Below, piece after piece: positions 35,194 through 47,450 of a stretch of 64,000 bases of DNA (positions within the stretch are counted from its first letter, which is position 1; each line of letters begins with the position of its first letter). A program made the translations under genes and the position numbers. The stretch covers positions 35,874,501 to 35,938,500 of the forward strand of contig CM028328.1 of assembly GCA_016647705.1 (NCBI GenBank), written 5' to 3'. Origin of the DNA: Eucommia ulmoides (lineage: Eukaryota > Streptophyta > Magnoliopsida > Garryales > Eucommiaceae). The notes under the pieces are model-generated. The model saw only the letters and a list, made by a program, of their open reading frames with translations. It did not search any database and was not told where the DNA came from.

Positions 35194-37352
35194 TGATGGT
35201 GAGCGATTGGGTTTTGGGTGAACTATTGATTGGTTCGATATTCAAGTACTCACTTGTCATTTTTCTCTCGTATTTCCACACTCATCAAATTATACAAATC
35301 AAATAAGTTTGGGGGTGTGTTTGTTTAAAAAAAATGCCGTAAATGTGTATATACGATTTTATTTTTGTTTGTTTAGACAAGTGTGTACTACGTTTTAAAG
35401 TGTTAGTTAAGGGTTGTTTCAAATTGGTCTTTGTGGTTACGAGTTTGATTGAGCGAAGCGTTGTGCCTTAGGTATTGTTAAGTTAATAACGTTAACCTAT
35501 TTTATATTCCTGATATACCCTTGGCCATTTGACAAAAACCAAACCAAGTCATATTGATCTTTTTGAATTTCCAAGCCTACATTAGTGGAGAGTGGAACCC
35601 AGTCAGGCATATGGATTTCCTATACCTTTATGGTTTAAGTCATGAACTTTGTTGGTAGATAATCCAATCTGGTCTATGGATGGTTGTATGATTGAGTTTT
35701 CGCACACACACTGGAGTAGGATCTAGAATGGCGCTTGCTGTTATTGAATTTTAAAATTATAGAACACCACATGGTGCATTTACTCTTGAATTCGATATGA
35801 TTGGGGGCCGATGAGGGAAATTTTTTGGTCACATAGATGAAATTCAAAACTCATACGTTGTTGTTATTTTTAGTTTGTTAGTGTTTTTCGTTTTTAGAAT
35901 TTAAATTTGTTAATTAGTCGTAGTAGTTTAATTTATTGTGTGAGTGTTTTGCTCGAGAACTAACAAAATTCTAAGTTTGGGGGTATTTGATAGGTTGATT
36001 TTATCTATCTATTTCTAAGCCGATTTTGATTATTTTCGAGTGTTCTTATTATGTTTTAATATGTTTTATTTTGTTTTTACTTGTTTCCATGTAAATCTGG
36101 TGTTTGGGGTGAAAACGAACGAAAATTGAGCAAATCGGTAGGACGCCAGTGGAAAAACGATTGAAAAGATGAAAAAGGCCAACTTCAGAAAATACAGCCT
36201 CACCACTGCAGCGATGATCCCCACCACTGTAGCAATGAAACAAGCAGAACATTTATGCTTAACCACCATTGCAACGATGGTCTCCACTGTTGCAGCGGTG
36301 AATAATCAGTGTCCTACCGACATCCCACCGCTGCAGTGGTCCAACACCACCTGGTAAAGATATTTTGAGATATTTTGCAATATTTTTGGATCCGTCTTCA
36401 TAATCCCTCTTGCCCCCCAACACACTAAGCATGTTTTTGGGATGTACTTGAGAGTTCCAAGGCATACAAACAACGAGAGATCATCCAATTAAAGAAGAGA
36501 AATCAAGATTGGAGTGGAAATCACGGACGCAGAACTGTCAATTCTTCAGATAATGGCTATTCTCATTTGTTTCTCTCTTTATTTCTTAAACCCTTATTGG
36601 TATTTGATGTTCTTTAGCTTGATAGTTGAATATTGGGCTATGTCCATGTGTAGCTAAATATATATTGTCTAGGGTTTGATGTAGTCCATGAAAACATTGT
36701 TTGAATAAATCGATGTTTTGTTAATGGTTGTTTATTTTTATCCAATTGTGTTTACCGTTTTATTACTACCAATGTATACTTGTTATGATATATTAGTTGG
36801 TTTGAGAAATCAGGGTTTGACACTCGAGAGAGGTAACCCCGGATTCGGACTAGGGTTTAAACACAACGTGATGATCTAATGACTCAGGAGAGTATTAGAA
36901 AGTGTGCAATCCATCAGGTTGGGGCAAGACTCATGTGTTCAATGTCGTTAGATACTAAATGGGGACATCGGCATTGACACAAAGTCACATATTCATTCAC
37001 TTTACACTCGGGAGAGGTAGTGAGTGAGTTTTTGATACCTAGATTGTCGGATAGTTTAAATACCGTTAATGTAAATGAGATTGAAACGAACACGTTTAAG
37101 TGAACAAAGTTAATCCCTAGACAATATATTCCCATTAACATCACTATTAGTATTTTACTTTAGTTTAGTTTTATTTCTTTAAACAAAAATATAAATTTGA
37201 GTCGCCTAGATAAAATTCGGTTATGACAATCGCGGTACTTAATGAAAATTTAATCCAATCCCTATGGATACGACAACCCTTACTCTTCCCACTTTATTAA
37301 AACTTGACCCGTACACTTGCGGTAAAAGTAGTGACGTAATATTCTGCTACCA
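35194..37352 (+). mobile_element. GA2: 3' part of a GA element
   Basis: From TGAGCGATTGGGTTTTGGG the sequence follows the 3' interior of GA1 (from 23045) up to the polypurine-like GTTTGGGGGTATT, then a GA LTR at 35988-37352. The 5' LTR, primer site and gag-like region are missing. The LTR end CTGCTACCA is followed by Tat2 sequence at 37353. Confidence 0.85.
35988..37352 (+). repeat. GA2 3' LTR
   Basis: TGATAGGTTGATTTTATC to CTGCTACCA, 1365 bp. Palindromes here have a TGCAG core, for example CCACTGTTGCAGCGGTGA (36284-36301). The open frames on both strands between 36049 and 36488 come from this repeat block and are not genes. Confidence 0.88.
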
Positions 37353-38379
37353 TGTACATTGGCTCCTATCTTTGAAAGTTGGTAAATCCTCGTTTGGCGA
37401 TGGTCTTCTACTTTTGTTAAAGGCTCCATCCTTGAGGTAATATGTAAGGTGTACCATACTTGTCTTATAATAAAAAACCCAGCATCCTATAGTGCTTGAT
37501 GGTTTTTCAATTATGTGGCCTCTTAATGAATTTGGATCACAAGATAGTATTCGATAAGGTTGAATTATTGATGGCAGGATTCATGGGAATTTGAGGTGTT
37601 GTCTATAGTTGGTTTGGTAATGACGTCAGACATCTCTTGAAAGGGAATTGTACTAAGGTTTTTTTGCCATGATTTATTTTACTTCTTCCCCTTTGCTCCT
37701 ATGCTATTTTGTCCTTTCTACTTATCTGTATTGAAATGTTAATCACGAAAAAAACATAACAAATAAACAATCAGATGTTAGAGTTACTAAACAAAGCCTG
37801 CATAATCAAGTACATTATCCATTTTTTTGAAATTCTTTCTTCCTTGGGAGTACAATTTAGCTTTGGTCATTTATCGAAGGCTATAAGATCTCTTAGCAGC
37901 TTCTGACCTGTCTTCATTCGAATCCCAAAGTAGGAAAAATTACCAGTCGAATTCTCCGATTTTACTTGACCTAATCATAGTATGGTGGTCTCTAGACAAA
38001 TCTAAACTCTACAGATAAATGATATCATGACCAAAATCTGTTGTCTGCTGTTTTTCATTTATTATCATATGTATGCCATTTTTGCCCTTAGCGCTCTTTC
38101 GGGTTTTCACAAAGTTTGGCTACCAAAGTTTTGCACCTCAGAGCCCTTTCGGGTTTTTACTAGGTTAGTAGTTTTTTATCTTGCTATGATCCCTACTTTA
38201 TTACCTGTAGTGCCCTTTCGGTTTTTCACCACATCTTCAGGTTGTACATTTTTATACCCTTTTTTGCCCTCACTTTCTTTCAGTACTGATTCTAGGTTTA
38301 TATCTTATGTTTCTAAGGGTAGAACTTCTTGACTACATATGAATTAATGGGCTCAGGAAACTCTTCTCTATCCAACTTT
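37353..38379 (-). other. Tat2 region downstream of integrase
   Basis: Mostly without recognisable coding content. The plus-strand phrase GC(T/C)CTTTCGG(G)TTTTxAC recurs near 38093, 38143 and 38213; on the minus strand this is GAAAACCCGAAAGGGC-like, which I recall as a recurring phrase downstream of pol in Tat-type elements. The plus-strand frame at 38027-38332 is a shadow of this repeat. Confidence 0.45.
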
Positions 38380-39650
38380 TGAAGTATTAACACCCCATTC
38401 CTAGCACTTTCTTAATGACGTATGGCCCTTCCCAGTTTGGTACAAATTTTCCCTTCCCTTCATCTTGGAACGAGAATATCTTCTTTAGTACCAACACACC
38501 CACATTATAAATTTGTGGACGAATTATCTTGTTGTGAGCTCTAGACATCTTCTTCCAATAACATTACACATGGCATATAGTAGTGAGTCTCTTTTCATCT
38601 ATCAAACACAACTGATCGAGTCTCTGTTGTACCCATTTGACTTCATCCAACTCAGCTTCCACTAGAATTCTAAAAGATGGAATTTCTTCTTCTGTTAGGA
38701 TTACAACTTTCGTTCCATACACTAATAAAAAGGACGTGCTTCCGGTTGATGTTCAGATCGATGTTCGATAGGCCATCAAGGTAAATGAGAGCATTTCATC
38801 CCATTTCTTGTGGTTGTTTATCATCGTCCTTAGAATCTTTTTAATGTTCGTTTTAGCGGCCTCTACTGCTCCATTCATTTTTAAATGATAGGGTGCAAAA
38901 TTCTTGTGTTGTACTTTAAACTTGGCGCAAATGGCTTTCATCATACCTCATTTGAGATTTTGGGCGTTATCTGTGATCTGGGCTTGAGGTACTCGGTAAC
39001 GCAATGGGATATTCTCCTTGAAGAACCGCGATATGGTCTTTTGGGTGACATGTGTAAGAGAAACTCCCTCTACTCACTTAGTGGAGTAGTCTATAGCTAC
39101 TAGGATAAATCGACGTCCGTTGGGTGCCATAAGCATAATTGAACCTATGGCGTCAATTCCTCACATCAAAAAAGGCCATGGGGCCACTAGGAAATGCAAG
39201 TCTGTTAGGGATAAATGAATCTTATCACCGTGCCTCTGACATTTCTTGTATCTTCGTACAAAGTTTATGCAATCACCCTCTATGGTCAACCAAAAGTGTC
39301 ATGTTTGTAGGGTCTTCTTGGACAACCTAAATCTGCCTATATGTGGTCTGTACACACCGCTATAAATCCCGTTCATGAGTTTTATTACTTCTTGGGCGCT
39401 CACACACCTTAAGAGACCTAAATATGGTGATATCTTATATAGAGTGTTACTGCTAAGAAAGAATTGGCCTGCAAGTCTTCGCAAGGTTCTTCAACTCAGG
39501 ATATCGGCTTCTTTAGGATATTATTGATTTCTTAGGAACCATTGAATATCAAGGTACCAAGGTTCTTCATCTTCTTGAACCTTTACCAGATTACAATGAA
39601 CTGGTTGTTAGTATATCTTAACAGTTACGGGAATCTACTCATCTTCTTCT
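38380..39650 (-). pseudogene. Tat2 integrase remnant
   Basis: Reading right to left: the zinc-binding region at about 39150-39484 (LAGQFFLSSNTLYK, LGLLRCVSAQEVIKLMNGI, then CHKC-like text); the core end at 38753-38944 (FAPYHLKMNGAVEAA, NIKKILRTMINNHKKWDEML, LMAYRTS); and a C-terminal part (about 38390-38700) with a GKFVPNWEGPYVI-like motif. AANKNIKK-type sequence and the LLRCVD-type zinc region are characteristic of Tat-lineage integrases. Broken. Confidence 0.82.
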
Positions 39651-39677
39651 TTGATCACTAATATCATAGATGCTAAC

Positions 39678-41787
39678 GGTTGATCCTAAGATTTTGATGA
39701 ATAATTAAGTATTGATGTTTTGGTGGAACTAATATTTTAATTGAGTGCTTTAGTAATTTAAAGTTCTAGTGAGGAAGATGAAAAATTAAATGGATGCTAA
39801 ACGATTAAGTTGAAGATATTGAAGAATTAAGAGTTTGAAAAAATTAGAGAAAACAATCCAGGTGAATCTTAAGTCTTAATATCCCAATTAGGAACACACA
39901 CATGGAACAAAATTCATTTTATCATTTATGTGTGTTTTTTATTAAGTGAAATTATTTGCTCCAATGTGATTTGAGAAGAAATAATTTTCAAGGACTAAAA
40001 TGGAACATAATAAGATTAGTGGAGCTAATTTAGATGAAAAAATGGTTAAAGGGGTGAAAACGTAAAAGAAAATAAGTTAAAAACATATTCATATGAGAGA
40101 TCAAGAAGATTGCAGTCGACTGGTGAGTCGACCGGACCAAGCAGCTGTAACTCTCTATATCTCTAAGTCGACCGACAGGTCGACTGGCCAAGAGGGCTGA
40201 ACTCTTTGAATATACAAGTTGACCGATAGGTTGACCAGTGAAGGAAAATAAAACTCTCTGAATCTATAGGTCGACAGGCAGGTCGACCGATGCACGCAAC
40301 AGCGATAACTTGGCTACAACCTGAATTGGGCAATCGACCGAACACACTGTTTCAGGATATTGTTTTATCCAAGATTATATCCAAAAGTAGTCATTTTTTG
40401 TTAGTACTTGAGAGAGATTTCGAGGATATTCTTATATTTAAGATATGGTTCATATATTAATTAAATCCTATTGATTTGGTACATTAAATATTAATGTTTC
40501 TCAATTTAGTACTTAAAATAGTTTCTATTCTATCTAATTGAGTTTGAGAAATACTTGAGGGTTTAATTGATAGATTTGAAATTTGTTATTAAGTGAATTG
40601 AACTAAAATGAAGCCATTATGTTATAAGGGGTCTGTAAGTGCTATTAATTGTCATGACACGCGTAAACTAGCCGTTAGAAGGCTGATTTCATACTCCTTT
40701 AAATAGACCTACAAATTTCACATATCATTAAGCAGTAAACAAGAGGGAATTCATATCATATCATTTGTGAGCTATTATAAGAGTTATCATTCTAAGATAT
40801 TGTGAGCTTTTCTAAGAGACGATCTTGAAGATCAACTGTTGTTAATTTTTGCTGCTACCGGATTTAAAGTTATATCATCCTAATTATTCTTTCTGTGGAT
40901 TTCGAGTGAGATCTTTCCAATTTTATTCTTTCATTGCATTATTTGATTATTGTTTGAAAATTGATCTTAGAAATTGTTTTTGATTTTTGAAGAACATATT
41001 TTTACAAATAATTTCTTGAATTTGATTACATGCTCAAACTTGCTACCCATATCTTGTTAAAATCATATTTTTCTATCTCACATTTTTCTATCACTAGTTG
41101 GGATATTAATTGAGTTATTATATATCTAGGGTAGTAGAAGCTCCGAGTAAGATTTCTTGCTTATCAATTTATATTGGTGAGTTGTGACGGACTAAATACT
41201 GTTGGGGGTATTTAATCAGGGGTACCTGGGTTTCATTCTCTTCTTGTAAAGAGATTGAAGTAGTGATTCTTCCTGGATAGAATTGCGTTGTTAGTGATTT
41301 GTAAAGGTTCCATCCTTACCTGGGAAAATGATAGTTGAAGTGTTTTGTGAGGTTTTGATTCTTGAGCCTAAGGTATAAAAAGAAGTAGGTTATTCTTTAG
41401 CCTGTAAAAAGTAGAGGTTCTTCCTTAGCCTGGGAAAATGATATTGTCAATGTTGATTTTGAGCCTGTAAAAGAATCGGTGTGCGGGTTTGGTTCCTACT
41501 TTTAAAGGGATCTTGGTTTTAGTGGGTGTGACCTCTGTGGAGCTCGGGGGACTAGATTAGCCAAGAGTAGCTTAGTGAACCTATATAAATCGTTTGTGTG
41601 CTGCTATATTTACTTTATTATTTTTGTTGTTAGGCTGTGCACTTAGTTGATTATATTATTCCGTTGTGTTATAAAGATAATAATTAATTTAGACTTAAAA
41701 TTAATTATTTGATTTATTGAATTTTATTCTGATAATTTTTAATTACCCAATTCAACCCCCCATCTTGGGTATTCTACTGGGCCAACA
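39678..41787 (+). repeat. Cop3 5' LTR, 2110 bp
   Basis: Aligns throughout with 50608-52701 and, reversed, with 59938-62121. It ends CTACTGGGCCAACA next to the primer site; the first bases (GGTTGATCC) are a slightly altered TGTTGATCC. It holds the paired GTCGAC array and a TATA-like CTTTAAATAG at 40697-40706. Confidence 0.92.
40113..40290. promoter_or_regulatory. Tandem array of paired GTCGAC boxes in Cop3 5' LTR
   Basis: GTCGAC (or GTTGAC) pairs start at 40115/40127, 40167/40179, 40218/40230 and 40269/40281. Within every pair the two boxes start exactly 12 bp apart, and pairs recur every 51-52 bp. The phrase before each pair (ACTCTxTGAATxTA or a variant) is also shared, so the unit is a true tandem repeat. 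The array lies about 400 bp upstream of the LTR's TATA-like box, the usual place for enhancers. Function is inferred. Confidence 0.8.
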
Positions 41788-41803
41788 ATTCGCATCAGAG
41801 CTG
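41788..41803 (+). other. Cop3 primer-binding site
   Basis: ATTCGCATCAGAGCTG follows the LTR end directly. Its CATCAGAGC core fits the initiator-Met tRNA site TGGTATCAGAGC with small changes, the usual primer of plant copia elements. Confidence 0.7.
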
Positions 41804-41835
41804 GTTTAGTTCGATTTTTTTAGCTAATAAAGATC

Positions 41836-42661
41836 ATATGGATTGTCTTGATTCTGAAATTATGTGTGCTACTGTTAACTCTGCCTTTCCTAATAGTCAT
41901 TGTTTTGATCATGAGTCTGATATTATTTGCAATGATGAGAATGCAGATAAAGCTATTGAGACGCTTATTGCTATTACTTATGTTTTTTGAAAAGATGATT
42001 TTAAACTAGAGCAAAAGATTGCAACTCTTGAAAATAAGAAGTTTAGTACTATTAAATCTCTTAAGAAAAAGAATTTGGACAAATATTTTGAAACTATTGA
42101 GTTTAAAAACGCTTTGTCTGAAATCAGTAAGTTGTATGATAAAATTGAGTCTCTTGAGGATGAGATTGAGGTTTTGAAAAATGATTTTTATGATCTTCAA
42201 CAAAATGAATTTAAAGAAAAAATCTTAAAACTTTGAATAAGGCCTTGAGTATTGAATTGGACAATACAAGGTGTGAGCTTGATAGAGCTCGTTTGAAAAT
42301 CCATTCTATTGAAAATGAGTGCCAAATTCTTAAGAATGATCTTGAATTTATGCATAAGAAGAATTTTGGTCTACAGGTAAACGTTAGTACCAATGAACAG
42401 TTACTTGAGAAGACTCAAAAGGAGCTTAGAAAAGCAATGGATAAATTCAAGGATGTTGAAAGTACTAAATGTTTTGAAAAACTAATAGTTACTAAAGCTG
42501 CTTCTCAAAATCGCAGAAAATATTATGCTCCGATAAGAAACACTGACTATTTGAAAAGGCAAACTAACAGTATTAAGTGTTTCCATTGTGGTAAATTTGG
42601 TCATTATGAAAACTCTTGTTATTTGTTGCATGGTTACCCTATCGGATCTAGAAATAACTAG
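41836..42661 (+). pseudogene. Cop3 gag remnant with coiled coil and CCHC knuckle
   Basis: Starting shortly after the primer site (ATG at 41838, MDCLDSEIMCATVNSAFPN), the translation turns into long Lys/Glu/Leu/Ile heptad-like sequence (KFDYFETIEFKNAL-type, about 42000-42230), then an open frame 42233-42661 with more coiled coil and the zinc knuckle CFHCGKFGHYENSC (residues 116-129, genomic 42578-42619). As in Cop1, the N-terminal copia gag domain is not seen. Coiled coil in Gag is a reported Sirevirus trait. Broken, and separated from its tail by GA3. Confidence 0.75.
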
Positions 42662-42666
42662 ATACC

Positions 42667-44111
42667 TGATAGGTGTAAATTACCAATATATTTCATATCG
42701 AATTTGTTAGTTTTCAAGTACGTTTAATACGTTTTTATTATTTTTGTATTAAAATAGGTGTATGGGTGAAACGGTATGAAATCGGAGCGCAAACGATCAA
42801 TTCGGACCAAAAACGGTCGGAGAACGGTGGAAAAATAAGCAAGGAGGCAAAACTCTGAAAGAAGCCCACTGCCGTGGCGTCCAGACCATCATCGCGGTAG
42901 TGAAAATGCAGAGAAGACTCTATTCTTGCTGAAACCTCACCGCCTAGGCAGTGAGACTTAGTGCCTAGGTAGTAAAATGATATAATATTTTCCAATTCTA
43001 GCATCTTCTCTATTGTAGTGGCGAACTTTAAACTGACATACCCACTACCTAGGCGGTTAATCCCACTGCCTGGGCAGTCAGCTCTGCACAGTTTAGATAT
43101 TTTATTAGATATTTTGAGCTCTATTTAAGCCCTCTCCTCTCTTCTCCTTTAAAAAGCCTCGGCCATAGAAGACCCCTTAGGGTTCCTATGATTTTGAGAG
43201 TGTTTTTGGGGGAGCTCAAGCAAATCCAAAGGAGAAGAACACAAAGCAATGAAGGAGAAGCGATCTTGGAACGCTCTTAGTGATAAATCTTCATATTATG
43301 GCTAATTTCTCTTGTTTCTCTCTTTATCTCTTATCTTAGGATTATTGTTTAAGTATGTTTAGCTCGTTTTACATTGTATAAACGGTTAGGGCCATGAGCT
43401 AAACATGGATTGTAGTAGGTATTAGCGTATTATTTATAAAAATGTAGTTTTGGTTAAATTGTGTTTCGTTTATGGTTGTTCCTTATAATTTCGATTGAGT
43501 TGCTGTGTTTTCTATGATTATATGCTAGTTTAGATATATTGAGAATTTCGGGTTTGACACTCGGGAGAGGTAACCTCGGATTCGGATTAGGGTAAACACA
43601 AGACGACAATCTAATGACCCGGGAGGGCATTAGAAAGTGTGCAATCGATGACGTTGGGGAGAGACTCACGTGACCTAGAGTTGTTAAGACGTTGGGGAAG
43701 ACTTCGGCATTGACACGAAGTCACATATTCTCCCGTATTACACTCGGGAAAGGTGGCGAGAGAGTTTATGAACCAAGATTGTCGAATACGCCGAATGCAG
43801 TTAATGTTAAATAAAACAAAACCAAATGCATTGGAGTAAATAAAGTTAATCCCTAAGCAGTCTATTCCCCTAAACAATCTCAATATAGTATTTATAGTAT
43901 AGTTAACATAATTAGTATTTTAGTTTAGTATTAGTAATAATTAAATTCCATTTTTGTCGCCTAGATAAAGTTAGGTTATGAAAATCATGGTAGTAAATAG
44001 TAATATCAACCAATCCATGTGGATACGATACCAGACCGAAAGTTCCATTATACTAAAACTTGATCCGTACGCTTGCGGTGAAAGTGGCAACGCTAAAATT
44101 AGCGGCCACCA
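42667..44111 (+). repeat. GA3 5' LTR
   Basis: TGATAGGTGTAAATTACC to GCGGCCACCA. The palindromes have a CTAG core, for example TCACCGCCTAGGCAGTGA (42937-42954). A TATA-like CTATTTAAG is near 43122. The end (GCGGCCACCA) differs slightly from GA1, marking a subfamily. Confidence 0.9.
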
Positions 44112-44117
44112 AGTTTT

Positions 44118-44135
44118 TGGCGCCGTTGTTGGGGA
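44118..44135 (+). other. GA3 primer-binding site, tRNA-Asp type
   Basis: TGGCGCCGTTGTTGGGGA, two bases off the complement of the plant tRNA-Asp 3' end. Confidence 0.8.
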
Positions 44136-44317
44136 TTGTCTTGTTGATTGTTATTGATATTGTGAGTAAATAACTTGATTTTAATTTAGGCATTTTTTAG
44201 TGTTTATAATTTTTCTTTGAAGTTTTGTTTTTATTTTCCTGTAGGGTGCTTGAAGATGTTAGATCGACAGGTACTTTTGCACTCCTTTCATTGCAACATC
44301 TCGCTAGTCTTGAAACA

Positions 44318-44338
44318 GAGGCGAGATTCTCTCGCCTC
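44318..44338 (+). other. Perfect GC-rich hairpin in GA3
   Basis: GAGGCGAGA, loop TTC, TCTCGCCTC: a perfect 9-bp stem about 180 bp downstream of the primer site. It is retained although the gag-like region that precedes it in GA1 is absent. Confidence 0.7.
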
Positions 44339-46013
44339 CCAGGTACATGTTCTAAACCCCCATCTTCAATATCATGCTATATACTGTCATTGGGATCACT
44401 GACGGTCGTTTTGGGCAATACTTGTGTTAAGTTAGTGGTGATGTGTAGTATGTTTTAGTATGTGTTTATATTATTAGTTAAGTTTTACTATTTTTATTGT
44501 GTGCATGATTGTTTAGGATTAGTTTGTTTTGTTTAGTTGTTGTTTTATGTTGAGTTTTGACGTCATTTGGGCCTTTACCCAATGATGAGTCTTTCCCCTG
44601 GTTGTTTTGAGGTCGAGTGTAACGCTCATTCATGTATGTTTTGTGTGCTTAACGTATCGTCTTAGTAAAAGTTATTGTAGATCCTAAATGCACGAGCACG
44701 TAAACTCAATATAACACTATCTAATTGATTTAAAATCGATTATCCTTCACTCAATTTCATGACAATAGGGATTCTAGAACTTGATTTGGGGGAAAGTCAA
44801 GGCAAGATCCTAGGCCAGGTTGTTTAGGAGATATGATTTAGGGATTCATTTGATCGCTTGAGCTTTTTGAAGCCTACCACGCAATATCATTATCCCACAT
44901 TACCTTCTAAAAGTCAAAATGCCAATTCAATTTCTGAACATTTATCAAATACCCCTGGAACTTAGGAAGTGTTGACAACAAAGAAATTGTTGAGGACTCA
45001 AGGATTATTCATTCGCTGGAACCAGAAGTCAAAATTTTGGTAGATAGGGAAAACGGAAGTGTGCTCCTGCGCACCAGCTGAAAAAGCCCTTTCCCCGATT
45101 GAAATTTTTCCAAACCTATATCGCTAAACCGAAGGCACAACGTGAGTGAATCAACTTAGCATTTCGCTACTTGATGTGAGCGATTGGGTTTAGGGCGAAC
45201 TTCTAAATTGGTTCGGTATTCAAGTACTCACTTGTCGTATGTCGTTCATATTTTTGTACACTCCTAAAATTTTTGAAATTAGAATGAGTTTTTTTTTTGG
45301 GGGGGGGGGTGTTACTTAATCCTTTTTGCACACTCCAAAAATTTAAATATTCGAATGAGTTTTGGGGTGTATTATGTTAAAAACAAATTATGTTTCTTTT
45401 TTGACATGGCAAGTGAGTACGATGTTTTTAAACGTATGTTCGGGGTTGTTTCAAGTATATTTATGGGGTTTCAAGAGTGAGAAAGAGTCAAGCATGTGCC
45501 TCGGGTATCGTCACGTTAACGACAATTAACTTGTTTTGTATTTCTGATATACCTGTGGCCATTATTCCAAAACCAAACCAAGCCCTAATGATCTTCATGA
45601 ACCTCCGAGCCTACATTAGTAGAGAATAGATCCCGGGTCAGGCGTATGGATTCCCTATACCTTAAAGGTTTTAGTCATGAACTATATTGAGGGATAATCT
45701 CATGTAATCAATGGATAGTTGTATATTTGAGTTTAATCACACACACACTTAAACAGGATCTAGAATGGCACTTACTATTTTTGAACGTTGAAATTCTAGA
45801 ACACCACATGGTGTGATTTGTGCTTAAACTTGATAGGATTGGGGGCCGATGAAGGAAAATATTTTGGCCGGTAGAAGATAATCAAAACATACACATTTTT
45901 GTTTTTATTGTTTTTCATTTTTAGTTTTCAATTTCATAATCAGATTTTATATTTTCTCATATTTTGTGGGTGTTTTACTCGAGGACTAGCAAAATTTGGA
46001 GTTTGGGGGTATT
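44339..46013 (+). other. Conserved non-coding interior of GA3
   Basis: Aligns with GA1 22384-23855, except for about 145 extra bases at roughly 44957-45101. Homopolymer runs (T then G) at about 45288-45310. No coding sequence is supported; the overlapping open frames at 44217-44458 span the hairpin and have no family motif. Confidence 0.6.
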
Positions 46014-47445
46014 TAATAGGTGCAAATTACCTATATATTTCCAAACAAAATTTGTTAGTTTCCGAGTATGTTTAATACATTTTTAATACGTTTTAATATG
46101 TTTTAATTCTTTTTGTATTAAAACAGGTGTATGGGTGAAAAAGTATAAAATCGGAGCGCAAACGATCAATTTGGGCCAAAAAAGGTCGGAGAACAGTGGA
46201 AAAATGAGAAATACAGCAAAATTCTAAAAGAAGCCCACCGCCGTGGCGTCCAAACCATCATCGTGGCAGTGAAAATACAGAGAAGACCCCATTCTTGCTG
46301 AAAGCTGACTGCCTAGGCAGTGAAACAACAGAATGTTTTCCAATTCCTGCACCTTCTCCACGGCGAACTTTAAATCGACATACCCACCGCCTAGGTGATA
46401 AATCCCACTACATAGGCGGTCAGCTCTACACAGTTTAGATATTTTATTAGATATTTTGAGCTCTATTTAAACCCTCCCCTCTCATTTCCTTTAAAAAGCC
46501 CCTGCCACATGAGACCCTTTAGGGTTCCTATGATATTGAGAGTGTTTTGGGGGTAGCTCAAGCAAATCCAAAGGAGAAAAACACAAAGCAACGAAGGAAA
46601 AGCGATCTTGGAACGTTCTTAGCGACAAATATTTGGATTGTGGGTAGTTTCTCTCTTTATCTCTTATCTTAGGATTATTATTTGAGTATATTTAACTCAT
46701 TTTACATTGTATAAACGGTTAGGGCCATGAGCTAAACATGGATTGTAATAGGGATTAACGTATTATTTATAAAAATGTAGTTTTAGTTGAATTTGTGTTT
46801 CGTTTATGGTCCTTCCTTATAATTTCGATTGTGTTGCCGTGTTTTCTATGACTATATGCTAGTTTAGATATATTGAGAATATGGGGTTTGACACTCGGGA
46901 GAGGTAACCCCAGATTCGGATAAGGGTAAACACAACACGACAATTTAACAACCAGAGAGGGCGTTAGAAAGTGTGCAATTGATGACGTTGGGGAGAGACT
47001 CACATGACCTAAAGTCGTTAAGATGTTGAGGGAGACTTCGGCGTTAACACGAAGTCACGTATTCCCCTGTCTAACACTCGGGAAAGGTGGCGAGAAAGTT
47101 TACAAATCGAGATTGTCGGATACGCCGAGCGCTGTTAATGTTAACTAAAACGAAACCAAACACATTTGAGTAAATAAAGTTAATCCCTAAGCATTGTATT
47201 CCCATAAATAATCTCAATATAGTATTTATAGTATAGTTAACATAATTAGTATTTTAGTTTAGTATTAGTAATAATTAAATTCCATTTTTATCACCTAGAT
47301 AAAGTCAGGTTATGACAATCGCGGTAGTTAATAGTAATCTCAACCAATCTATGTGGATACGATACCCGACCGAAAGGTCCATTATACTAAAACTTGATTC
47401 GTACGCATGCGGTGAAAGTAGCAACGCTTAGATTAGCGGCCACCA
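46014..47445 (+). repeat. GA3 3' LTR
   Basis: Starts TAATAGGTGCAAATTACC (altered TGATAGG) and ends GCGGCCACCA. It is clearly the partner of 42667-44111, sharing the CTAG-core palindromes (for example CTGACTGCCTAGGCAGTGA near 46305). Confidence 0.9.
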
Positions 47446-47450
47446 ATACC

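Larger units (their letters stand above)
42667..47445 (+). mobile_element. GA3: GA-family element without gag, inside Cop3 gag
   Basis: Perfect target duplication ATACC at 42662-42666 and 47446-47450. LTRs are 42667-44111 and 46014-47445. The 1.9-kb interior keeps the tRNA-Asp primer site, the GC-rich hairpin, the conserved non-coding 3' part and the polypurine tract, but the gag-like region of GA1 is absent, so it encodes nothing recognisable. It must have moved, if at all in this form, with proteins from elsewhere. The clean target duplication and complete structure suggest that it is among the younger layers here. Confidence 0.93.

Noticed and set aside
38027-38332. Plus-strand 101-codon frame with repeated Pro/Phe phrases
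   Set aside because: It is the reverse reading of recurring GAAAACCCGAAAGGGC-like phrases downstream of Tat2 pol.
45288-45310. T/G homopolymer junction as a G-quadruplex or regulatory site
   Set aside because: Single homopolymer runs here and at 51460, 52666 and 54261 lack spaced G-tracts and may be partly sequencing length error.
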